Both the position numbers and the translations under genes were made by a program. The notes under the pieces are model-generated. The model worked only from the letters and a program-made list of their open reading frames with translations, was not told where the DNA came from and did no database searches. Below, piece after piece: positions 6,682 to 13,858 of a DNA stretch of 14,010 nucleotides (positions are counted from its first letter, which is position 1; every line of letters starts with the position of its first letter). Where the stretch lies: the NCBI GenBank assembly GCA_046719715.1, contig JBDNCJ010000071.1, forward strand, positions 1 to 14,010, written 5' to 3'. The stretch is from JANWWM01 sp046719715. GTDB lineage: Bacteria > Bacteroidota > Chlorobiia > Chlorobiales > Thermochlorobacteraceae.

Positions 6682-7260
6682 ATGAAACACGTTGCACTTC
6701 TTTCGCTTCTGGTTCTGCTTTCCGCTTGCAATCAAGAAGAATTGGAAAAACTGAAACGCGACCTTGCGCAAAAACAAATCTCGCTCGATTCGCTCAAACG
6801 CGAATACGACAAGGTCAATGAATTTAAAAGCAATGTGATTCGTGATTTCGGGGAATCCGCCAGCAAATTGCAAGAACGCTTAGATGAAAATCGTCGCCTC
6901 GAAGAAGCCCTTGCACAAAGGCAAGCCATCATTGAAGAACACAACAAGCGCATTGATACACTTCTCAACACGATTAGACTTCGTGAAGGCGAAATTCAAT
7001 CGCTTCAACGCGAAGTCGGGCGGCAAGAGTCGCTTATCAAACAGCAAGAAACGCTCGTCAAACAACAGCAAGCACAACTGCGCCAAAAAGATGAACAAAC
7101 GGAGTCGCTCAATCAAGCCATTTCGTCGCGCGATGCAACCATTCGCTCTCTTAACACCACCATTTCACAGCGCGATGCAACCATTCAAAAACTCAACGCC
7201 CGCATTGCCGAACAAGACCAAACCATTCAATCGCTTCAGAAAAAATCGTCCAACGAGTGA
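6682..7260 (+). CDS. Coiled-coil lipoprotein with C-terminal 14-residue repeats
   Basis: The 192-residue product begins with a lipoprotein signal, MKHVALLSLLVLLSAC, with lipobox LSAC and lipidated Cys16. From about residue 18 to the end it is a continuous charged, Gln/Glu/Arg-rich heptad sequence, expected to form a long parallel coiled coil in the periplasm. Residues 143-184 are three 14-residue repeats: LNQAISSRDATIRS, LNTTISQRDATIQK and LNARIAEQDQTIQS. There is no globular domain and no recognised family. The gene starts 6 bp after the PorV-like stop with no Shine-Dalgarno, so coupling is likely. A structural spacer or partner role beside an outer-membrane barrel is a reasonable inference; function is otherwise unknown. 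Confidence 0.85.
   Translation: MKHVALLSLLVLLSACNQEELEKLKRDLAQKQISLDSLKREYDKVNEFKSNVIRDFGESASKLQERLDENRRLEEALAQRQAIIEEHNKRIDTLLNTIRLREGEIQSLQREVGRQESLIKQQETLVKQQQAQLRQKDEQTESLNQAISSRDATIRSLNTTISQRDATIQKLNARIAEQDQTIQSLQKKSSNE
7128..7186 (+). repeat. 42-bp-period coding repeat in the lipoprotein gene
   Basis: The 17-mer gcgcgatgcaaccattc is present at 7128-7144 and exactly 42 bp later at 7170-7186, encoding the (S/Q)RDATI core of consecutive 14-residue repeats. Identity at DNA level points to recent duplication. Confidence 0.8.
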
Positions 7261-7306
7261 GAGCAGACAGGATTATATCAATGTCACTTAAAAAGGATAA
7301 AATTTA

Positions 7307-7472
7307 TCATTCTGACCCTGAACGAAGTGAAGGAGAAGAATCCGAAACAGTGGATAGGTGATAGTTTAGTTAAGTCATTAAGCGTGTAAGTGCTCAACGG
7401 TCATTTCTTAACTCTTCACCCTTAACTCTTCATTCTCAACTTGTTTGGATTCCTCGCACCGCTCGCAATGAC
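7307..7472. repeat. Candidate dispersed intergenic element with inverted arms
   Basis: The left arm (7307-7343) starts tcattctg, continues with gaacgaagtgaagg and ends gaatcc. The reverse complement of the right arm (7447-7472) starts gtcattgcgagcg and ends gcgaggaatcc. The two arms are imperfect inverted copies of the 'GTCATTnnGAGCG...GAAGAATCC' type that I recall as a dispersed noncoding element in several bacterial phyla. About 100 bp lie between the arms, including the short tandem repeat at 7408-7432 and a 7-bp inverted pair AGTTAAG/CTTAACT (7368-7374 and 7407-7413). No ORF is present. Confidence 0.5.
7408..7432. repeat. Two copies of ttaactcttca, 14-bp period
   Basis: ttaactcttca occurs at 7408-7418 and 7422-7432 within the spacer between the lipoprotein and sensor kinase genes; a diverged third copy (tcaactt) follows. 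No function is evident. Confidence 0.7.
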
Positions 7473-7502
7473 GAACACATTTTTATCGCACGACCCTCCG
7501 AT

Positions 7503-7535
7503 GCGGATTTTTTCCGCTTGAGGTTTTAATTAAAA
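7503..7535 (+). promoter_or_regulatory. Hairpin and 12-bp palindrome just upstream of the sensor kinase start
   Basis: GCGGA-TTTTT-TCCGC (7503-7517) is a 5-bp stem with a 5-nt loop. It is followed by the perfect palindrome TTTTAATTAAAA (7524-7535), which ends four bases before the ATG at 7540. There is no Shine-Dalgarno in the last 15 bases. The palindrome could be a regulator site or simply an A/T-rich ribosome-accessible leader. Confidence 0.35.
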
Positions 7536-7539
7536 TCAG

Positions 7540-10500
7540 ATGAACCCGACTTCAAGAGCAACGCTTGTTCGGTTTATTCTTCCGCGAGCGCGCCACGTTT
7601 GCACGCTGTTGCTTTTCTTCATAGCGGTTGCGCGCGTTGCAGAGGCTCAAGACGCACCATACAGCCAAGAATTTATTCGCTTCTCTTCGGAAGATGGACT
7701 TGCCAACAACACGATTCTTTCCATCGCACAAGACGCGCGCGGATTTCTTTGGTTCGGCACCGACGACGGCGCGAGCCAATTCGACGGTAAGTCGTTCAAA
7801 ACCTATCATCTAAAAAATACCGACGAGACCGAAACGCCAAGCCAAGCCTTCCTGCAACTCCTTGCCTCCAAAAGCGGAAAGGTTTTTTTCAGAACAAGTC
7901 GCCACGCGGGGTTTTGCGTATCGTCGTCGCTGTCCTTAACAGTGATTTCTGAATGGTCGTCGCCGGATTACATAGCGTTGTTTGAGCAAGGCGGAAAAGA
8001 GTTTCTCTATTTGGTTCGCTCCGACTCGCTGTTCAAACTCGAGCTCTCGGCGTCGGGCGAGCACCTTGTTCTCGATTCTTTGCGCCTCAATTCGACGACG
8101 CCCTCGCGTCCAATTTATGTGTCGGATAAACGCGGGAACTTTTGGCTCATTGAATCGGGCGAAATTAAACAGGCATCTTGGGCGACGCGCCGAGTTGAAA
8201 CCAAAACCGTTTTGCCCCCAAACGCGCCGAGCGTTTATACGGCGATGATGGACGACGAGGAAAATTTATGGATTGGCGGCTGGATTCAAGATAAGAGCCA
8301 AAACCTGCTTGTGATGCCGACGAAAGGCGCGCGCGCTTTTCAAGCACAATCGCCCTTTGACGCGTTGCGGGATTCGCCCGCCAAAACGGCGTTAATCAGC
8401 GACGGCATCAACTTTCTCGAGCAATCGCCGTCGGGCAACATCTGGATTGGCTCGCGGCGCAACGGCGCGTTTCGGCTATCGCCGCCTTTCGGTCAAGCGC
8501 AACGCGCACTCACGCATTTTGTCTATGACCCCAACGACCCGCTCGGATTGAGCGGCAGCCGCGTAACCGCCGTCTTTGAAGAGCGCAACGGCGGCATCTG
8601 GTTTGGCTTTGAATCCTTCGGCTTGAACCAATTACCGGTTCTGCATAAACCGTTCTTTTTGCTTCGGCATTATCCCTTAAAATCCAATTCGCTTTCCAAC
8701 AACTACATTCGCTCGATTTACCGCTCGCACACAGGCGACCTTTGGATTTGCACGCAATTCGGAGGACTCAATCGCGTGCAATTCAATCACGATTTAACAC
8801 AACCAAAAATCACGCGCTACAATCAATCTGGAAAACGCCTGAACTGTTGGGCAATCGCCGAACGACGCGACGGCAAACTCATCGCTGGATTCAACGGAAG
8901 TGAAATCGGCTTATTTCTCATCGACCCAAACGCCGACACCAGCGACGTGCAATTCAAAAAAATTCACACGCTCACTCGCACCCAAGTCATTAAAGCAATC
9001 GGCGACGACCGATTTTTGATTGGCGGCGAAGGATTGTGGCTCTTGGACGACAATCGTTTGAACCCGTTCGGCACACAAACGGCAGAGACGCTCGGACTGA
9101 TTAACGACGTGCTACTGGCACGCGACCAAACCTGCTGGGTTGCCGCCGACGACGGCTTGTTCCGCTTCGACCTAAACGGACGCTTGCTTCAACGCATCAC
9201 CACCTACCGCGACGAAAATGACACGCAAAAACCTGTGCGATTTCTTTCCTGCATCTTGGAGCGCGAGAGCGGCGAAATTTGGATTGCCTCAAAAGGCGGC
9301 GGGATTTTCAAACTCGAATCGGGAACATTGCACGCCTTCTCTTCATCTGAAAAATCGGCTCACAATCCACTTCGTCTGCCTTCACAGCGATGCTACGGCA
9401 TTTTAGAAGACGATGCACGTCGCATGTGGGTTAGTTGCGACGCCGGTCTGATTTCTTTCGCGCCCGATGATTCCAAGCAAAATTATGCGCTGCGGCATTA
9501 TCAACAGAGCGACGGGCTTCAAGGATTGGAATTTAATCGACGCGCTTTTTTCAAGGACGGCGATGGGCTGATGTATTTCGGCGGCACAAACGGACTAAAT
9601 TACTTCAACCCCAAACATATCGGTCTCGATACGCTTCCCTTCCGAGTCGCCGTTCGTTCAATGAAGTTATTTAACGAAGAGCTTGACGCCGCGCCCGATG
9701 CTTTGATGGAGTTCAATCACACACAAAATTTTCTTTCCTTCACGCTTTCGGAGTTTTCATTTAACCCGCGCGCGACCGTTTCGTTTCGTTATCGTTTGAA
9801 CGAGAGCGCGTGGCAAGAAAGCAGTGGAAACGTCATTTCGTTTGTCTCGCTTGAACCGGGCGAGTATGAACTCGTCGTCAAGGGAATGAACCGAGACGGC
9901 GTTGAAAGCGTCAATTCCGAATCGCGTCGGTTTCGAATCCGTCCGCCGTTCTACAAAACAACATGGGCGTTTGCGATATACGGCGCGGCGATTGTTGCGG
10001 GCGTTTTCGCCTTCATTCACTTTCGCACGAGGCGAATGCGACGCGAGAACCTGCGATTGGAAGAACTCGTCGAAGCGCGTACGCGCGACTTGGCGGAAGC
10101 CAATCGGTTCAAAACGCGACTGATGGAAATCGCCGCGCACGATTTAAGAAATCCGCTTCAAAGCATTTTCGGATTTGCCAAACTCATCGGCGAAGCCGAC
10201 GACCTTCACGATTCAAAACGTTTCGCCGAACACATCGAGAAGAGTTCCAAACAAATGGTCAATTTGGTCGAAGACCTCTTGGAACGCAAATCGGAAGGCG
10301 ATTGGCAACTTTCGCTTCAACCGCATGATGTCGGCGCCGTCGTTCTTGAAGCCGTTGAAAAATGGACGGGCGCAGCGCGTGCCAAAGCGCAATCGCTCTC
10401 GTTCGCGCCTCTTTCGTCGGGCGAAAAGTTGACGGTTTCTTTTGATGAACGGCGGATTCGGCAGGTTTTAGACAACCTCATCGGCAATGCCATCAAATAC

Positions 10501-10782
10501 ACGCACAACGGCGGAGCGATTCGCGTATCGATTTCAAAATCACACGCGCACTGCTTCGTCCGAATTGAAGACGATGGTCAAGGGCTTTCGGAAGCCGATA
10601 AAGAACGACTGTTTCAAACCGGCGCGCGGCTGAGTGCAACGCCGACGGGCGGCGAGGCGTCGCACGGCATCGGGCTCTCGATTGCCAAAGAATTGATGTT
10701 GCGGCACGGCGGCAAAATTTGGGCGGAGTCGGACGGCAAGGGCAAAGGCGCGGCATTTATGATTTCGCTTCCTCTCAAATAG
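7540..10782 (+). CDS. Periplasmic propeller sensor histidine kinase (HTCS-type sensor half)
   Basis: The 1080-residue protein has a signal peptide (cleavage after AEA36, before Gln37). About residues 45-715 hold many Reg_prop blades, each with a (L/I)W(I/V/F)(G/A) strand such as GFLWFGTDDG, GNIWIGS, GGIWFG, GDLWIC, GEIWIAS and RMWVSCDAG. I count about 13, consistent with two seven-bladed propellers. A Y_Y_Y domain (about 730-803) precedes one membrane helix (about 809-829). The cytoplasmic part has a HisKA domain with His867 in AAHDLRNPLQS and a HATPase domain with the N-box DNLIGNAIKY (Asn983), DDGQG (1011-1015) and HGIGLS (1042-1047). Such kinases sense extracellular ligands, often glycans. 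Unlike Bacteroides hybrid systems it ends after the ATPase domain; the receiver and AraC domains are in the next gene, 52 bp downstream. Confidence 0.95.
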   Translation: MNPTSRATLVRFILPRARHVCTLLLFFIAVARVAEAQDAPYSQEFIRFSSEDGLANNTILSIAQDARGFLWFGTDDGASQFDGKSFKTYHLKNTDETETPSQAFLQLLASKSGKVFFRTSRHAGFCVSSSLSLTVISEWSSPDYIALFEQGGKEFLYLVRSDSLFKLELSASGEHLVLDSLRLNSTTPSRPIYVSDKRGNFWLIESGEIKQASWATRRVETKTVLPPNAPSVYTAMMDDEENLWIGGWIQDKSQNLLVMPTKGARAFQAQSPFDALRDSPAKTALISDGINFLEQSPSGNIWIGSRRNGAFRLSPPFGQAQRALTHFVYDPNDPLGLSGSRVTAVFEERNGGIWFGFESFGLNQLPVLHKPFFLLRHYPLKSNSLSNNYIRSIYRSHTGDLWICTQFGGLNRVQFNHDLTQPKITRYNQSGKRLNCWAIAERRDGKLIAGFNGSEIGLFLIDPNADTSDVQFKKIHTLTRTQVIKAIGDDRFLIGGEGLWLLDDNRLNPFGTQTAETLGLINDVLLARDQTCWVAADDGLFRFDLNGRLLQRITTYRDENDTQKPVRFLSCILERESGEIWIASKGGGIFKLESGTLHAFSSSEKSAHNPLRLPSQRCYGILEDDARRMWVSCDAGLISFAPDDSKQNYALRHYQQSDGLQGLEFNRRAFFKDGDGLMYFGGTNGLNYFNPKHIGLDTLPFRVAVRSMKLFNEELDAAPDALMEFNHTQNFLSFTLSEFSFNPRATVSFRYRLNESAWQESSGNVISFVSLEPGEYELVVKGMNRDGVESVNSESRRFRIRPPFYKTTWAFAIYGAAIVAGVFAFIHFRTRRMRRENLRLEELVEARTRDLAEANRFKTRLMEIAAHDLRNPLQSIFGFAKLIGEADDLHDSKRFAEHIEKSSKQMVNLVEDLLERKSEGDWQLSLQPHDVGAVVLEAVEKWTGAARAKAQSLSFAPLSSGEKLTVSFDERRIRQVLDNLIGNAIKYTHNGGAIRVSISKSHAHCFVRIEDDGQGLSEADKERLFQTGARLSATPTGGEASHGIGLSIAKELMLRHGGKIWAESDGKGKGAAFMISLPLK

Positions 10783-10834
10783 GTATGGCACGAGTTGTTT
10801 AACTTCACGAAACCGTAACAATCGTCGCATCTCG

Positions 10835-11620
10835 ATGTCGCATTTTTCTGACAACGAAACGCCCATCATTCTCATCGCGGAAGATCATCAGGAAACGCGA
10901 AGCCTTTACTGCAACGCGCTCAAAAAAGCGGGCAATGTGATTGAGTGCAAAAACGGCAAGGAAGCACTGTCGCAAATTGAATCCCAAATCCCCGACCTCG
11001 TCATCAGCGACATCGATATGCCCGACCTCAACGGCTTCGAACTCTGCCGACAGATTAAAGAAAACGACCTGACGAGCCATATTCCTGTTGTCTTGCTCAC
11101 GGGGAGCAAGACGAGCGTTCAAGAGCGCATCAACGGCGTTACGCTCGGCGCCGACGACTACCTGCTCAAACCCTGCGACCCTCTCGAGCTCCGCGCCCGC
11201 GCCTTAAATCTCATTGAACAGCGCAAACGGCTTCTCGAAAAATTCAGCCGCACCATTCGCCTCTCTTGGGACATGAGCGTCGCCCCGCCCGACCGCCCCA
11301 CCGACGAGGCGTTTTTGCAACGACTGCTTCACACCTTTCAAAAACATATTCACGACGACGATTTCCACATCGAACACATCGCCGAAAAAGTCGGACTCTC
11401 GCGCTCTCAACTGCACCGAAAAGTAAAAGCCCTCACCGGCAAAAACATCACCGAATTTCTGCAAGAAGCCCGATTAAAACGCGCCGAAGAACTGCTGAAA
11501 CTGGGGCGGTGGACGGTTTCGGACGTCGCCTATCAAGTCGGCTACACGAACATGAGCTACTTCTCCAAAATCTTTAAAGACGCATTTGGCGTTCTGCCCT
11601 CCGAAGTCTCCTCGACATAA
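10835..11620 (+). CDS. Response regulator with REC and AraC-type DNA-binding domains
   Basis: The 261-residue cytoplasmic regulator has an N-terminal receiver domain (about 10-128). It carries acidic pocket residues Glu16-Asp17, phospho-acceptor Asp59 in VISDIDMPDLNG, switch Thr89 in LLTG and Lys112 in LLKP. A linker leads into an AraC/HTH_18 domain (about 160-260) with both helix-turn-helix parts: IAEKVGLSRSQLHRKVKALTG and VAYQVGYTNMSYFSKIFKDAFG. The linker-plus-AraC half looks like the output end of HTCS proteins. The gene follows the propeller kinase by 52 bp on the same strand, so it is the natural partner of His867. It should bind promoter repeats once phosphorylated; its targets are not in view. 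Confidence 0.96.
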   Translation: MSHFSDNETPIILIAEDHQETRSLYCNALKKAGNVIECKNGKEALSQIESQIPDLVISDIDMPDLNGFELCRQIKENDLTSHIPVVLLTGSKTSVQERINGVTLGADDYLLKPCDPLELRARALNLIEQRKRLLEKFSRTIRLSWDMSVAPPDRPTDEAFLQRLLHTFQKHIHDDDFHIEHIAEKVGLSRSQLHRKVKALTGKNITEFLQEARLKRAEELLKLGRWTVSDVAYQVGYTNMSYFSKIFKDAFGVLPSEVSST

Positions 11621-11882
11621 GCCAATCCTGCACTGCCAAGAGATAAAGCAACATCTATCACCAAAACAAATAGGGGAAATGACAACAACTTTCTTCTCGT
11701 TTTGGAATACGCCATTTTGGAATACTGACCTGCAATATATTGGCTATCCCCCCCGCGACATATACACCCGAAACAAAAGGCAAGTTCAATGCGTCGCTAT
11801 TCAAATTCAGTGCTGGTTGACAGTGAAGCGCTCCGAATTGAAAATCAGCGAAACTAAACCCGCCCGAACACCAAGCGTTAAA
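11621..11882. other. 262-bp spacer between convergent regulator and TPR kinase genes
   Basis: No gene of normal size is supported here. Seen in it are two direct copies of ttttggaatac (11700-11710 and 11715-11725, 15-bp period), a 10-bp palindrome CAATATATTG (11733-11742) and a run of seven C (11748-11754). I find no convincing bidirectional terminator although both flanking genes end here. Confidence 0.6.
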
Positions 11883-13754
11883 TCACGGTTTTGTAGAGGC
11901 TTGTGGGAGTTCTACAAAAAACGTCGCGCCTTTGCCCGCGCCCTCCGATTCCGCCCAGATTTTACCGCCGTGCAGTTCAACGAGTTGCTTGACGATGGAA
12001 AGCCCCAAGCCGGTTGAACTTTCGCCGCCCGTCGGCTGCGCGGAAAGACGTTGAAATCGCCCGAAGAGTTTTTGTTTATCTTCATCTGTTAATCCCTGCC
12101 CTTCATCACAAACCGAGACCACGAGACGCTTGCCTTCGTTTAGGGCAAGGCGGATTGCTATACGCTTTCCTTTTGGCGTGTATTTGACGGCGTTGGAAAC
12201 GAGGTTGTCAAACACTTCTTGCATTCGGGACACGTCAATTTCAGCGAGTGCATTCGGCGCAAGGGTCAATTCTAACGGTTGCTCTTTTTGCTCCATTTGG
12301 GCGAGGTTGTTTTGCACCACCATTCTCATCACTTCTCCGACGTCATAGACCTGTTTGTGAAGTTCAATCGTCGTCAGTTCATAGCGCATGCTTTTGAGCA
12401 AGTCGTTGATGATGTTGAGCATCCGCCCTGCGCCGCGCTCTATGGTTGCGGCGTAAGTGCCGACTTTTTCGGCGTCGCTTGATTTGAATGCAAGCAGTTG
12501 CGCGAAGCCCATAATGGATTGGAGGGGATTTTTTAGGTCGTGCGCGGCGATGGCAAGGAGTTCGGATTTAAGTTTGTTGGCATCTTCGGCGCGCTGTTTT
12601 TGGGTTTCGGCTTCGGCGAGTGCGCTGGCGAGTTCGACATTTTTGAAGCGTTGCAGTTCGGCTTCTTTTTGGGCTTTCTCGGTTTCAAACCGAACCTGCA
12701 ACATCGAGAGTTGTTTTTGTTTTTCTTCGTTGATGACTTCTTCTCTGACTTGCTGAAATTCCACCTGCGTTTGATATGCCAATGGGAAATTTCCCGTTTT
12801 GGCATACACCTCTGAAAGTTCGCGAAGGGCGAAGCTTTTCTCGTTTTTCAGCCCTAATGCTTCGGCTTTTTTCAAATTTTTCTTCAAGAGCGTTTCGGCT
12901 TTTTCGAATTCGCCGAGTTTTGAGAGCGTTGCAGAAAGCCCGTTCAGGCAATTGATGGTCAATAAATCGTTCCCAAACTTGTTCAAAACCGCCAATGCTT
13001 GCTCGAAGTATTGGGCGGCGCGTGGATAGTCTTCTTTGAACCAGTAGGTAGTCGCAATGTTGTTGAGGCAGTTTCCAAGCCCGATGTCGTCGCCGATGTC
13101 TTTGCGAATGTCGAGGGCTTGGAAAAGTTTCTCGAGCGAGGTCTCGTAGTTTTTTTGATAGCCGTAAAGAATCCCCATGCACGTGAGCGAATCCGCCGCG
13201 CCATACTTTGCTCCAATTTCTTCAAATGTTTCAAGGCTCTGCTGATAATATCGGAGCGCAGTATCGTAATCGCCAACGTCGGCACACACGATTCCATAAT
13301 TTTTCAGACTGGACGCAAAGCCTACTTTGTCTCCAATCTCGCCGTAAAGGTTAAAGCTCTGTTGAAAATGCTGTAAGGAAGCTTGATAGTCGGTCAAGAT
13401 GGCGTAAATAATGCCAAGATTGTTGAACGATTCGGCGACGCCTTTTTTGTTCTGAACCCTCTCAAATATTTCAAGGGCTTCTTGAAGGTTTGCAATCGCA
13501 AGCGAAAAATTGCAAAGCGGCGTGTGAAGTTTCGCGGCGAGAAAGAGAAGCACTTCGCCTTTTTCGTTGAGCAAGCCGTCGTTTCCCGAAACAAGATTCA
13601 ATGCGTCCTGTGCCAATAGAAGAGCGCGTTGTCGCTCTTTCGTTGCGGCGTTTTTTGCTTCCTCAAATCGTAAGCGAAACTGTTCCTTAATGGACTCTAA
13701 AAGCAAAAGACTGGAAGACTTGACATCGGATTCGGACTCAACGAGATACGCCAT
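11883..13754 (-). CDS. Cytoplasmic TPR-repeat sensor histidine kinase
   Basis: The 623-residue protein has no signal peptide or membrane helix. Residues about 65-340 are tetratricopeptide repeats with a strict 40-residue period; starts near 109, 149, 189, 229, 269 and 309 are easy to align, for example SFNNLGIIYA and SLKNYGIVCADVGDYDTALRY. A charged coiled coil (about 335-400) leads to HisKA with His405 in AIAAHDLKNPLQS. The HATPase domain has the N-box DNLVSNAVKY (Asn521), DEGQG (550-554) and TGLGLS (581-586). The TPR part probably senses a protein partner inside the cell. No receiver domain is fused, and no response regulator follows on its strand. Its H-box and GGKIWAES tail closely resemble those of the propeller kinase, and the gene converges on the REC-AraC regulator, so it may act on that regulator. 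This is inference. Confidence 0.94.
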   Translation of the reverse strand: MAYLVESESDVKSSSLLLLESIKEQFRLRFEEAKNAATKERQRALLLAQDALNLVSGNDGLLNEKGEVLLFLAAKLHTPLCNFSLAIANLQEALEIFERVQNKKGVAESFNNLGIIYAILTDYQASLQHFQQSFNLYGEIGDKVGFASSLKNYGIVCADVGDYDTALRYYQQSLETFEEIGAKYGAADSLTCMGILYGYQKNYETSLEKLFQALDIRKDIGDDIGLGNCLNNIATTYWFKEDYPRAAQYFEQALAVLNKFGNDLLTINCLNGLSATLSKLGEFEKAETLLKKNLKKAEALGLKNEKSFALRELSEVYAKTGNFPLAYQTQVEFQQVREEVINEEKQKQLSMLQVRFETEKAQKEAELQRFKNVELASALAEAETQKQRAEDANKLKSELLAIAAHDLKNPLQSIMGFAQLLAFKSSDAEKVGTYAATIERGAGRMLNIINDLLKSMRYELTTIELHKQVYDVGEVMRMVVQNNLAQMEQKEQPLELTLAPNALAEIDVSRMQEVFDNLVSNAVKYTPKGKRIAIRLALNEGKRLVVSVCDEGQGLTDEDKQKLFGRFQRLSAQPTGGESSTGLGLSIVKQLVELHGGKIWAESEGAGKGATFFVELPQASTKP

Positions 13755-13797
13755 ACTGCAGAAGGATAGTTGTTAGAGGTAAAAAGATTATCAAAAA

Positions 13798-13827
13798 ATT
13801 ATCTCAATTCTATCACAATTTTTTCAA
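13798..13827 (-). promoter_or_regulatory. Candidate promoter for the TPR histidine kinase
   Basis: On the minus strand TTGAAA (13827-13822) and GATAAT (13803-13798) are separated by 18 bp and lie about 45 bp before the ATG. Both hexamers match the sigma70 consensus at five of six positions. A second GATAAT follows downstream in the same A/T-rich stretch, so the exact -10 is uncertain. Confidence 0.45.
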
Positions 13828-13858
13828 GGGGCTTGTTTGTGCGTTTGTATTTCGGCAC

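Noticed and set aside
7261..7539. Small noncoding RNA gene or CRISPR array in the spacer
   Set aside because: Repeats occur only twice and are of different kinds, with no regular spacers. The inverted arms suit a dispersed intergenic element better.
9757..10140. 127-codon minus-strand frame within the sensor kinase
   Set aside because: It is fully antisense to the Y_Y_Y and membrane segment, with no family features.
10783..10834. Terminator between the propeller kinase and the regulator
   Set aside because: No inverted repeat with a T-tract is present in the 52 bp, so co-transcription is more likely.
11789..11857. 22-codon ORF beginning MRRYSNSVLVDSEAL in the convergent spacer
   Set aside because: It reads somewhat like a protein start but is too short, and no continuation was found in other frames after the stop. 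It may be a gene remnant, but I cannot support it.
11586..12017. 143-codon open frame on the + strand across the convergent junction
   Set aside because: It overlaps the end of the regulator and the ATPase domain of the TPR kinase in the wrong strand or frame, with no recognisable domain or start signal.
12457..12815. Several 90-100-codon + strand frames opposite the TPR kinase coiled coil
   Set aside because: They are antisense shadows of a Lys/Glu/Ala-rich coding sequence, giving Phe- and Ser-rich nonsense proteins.
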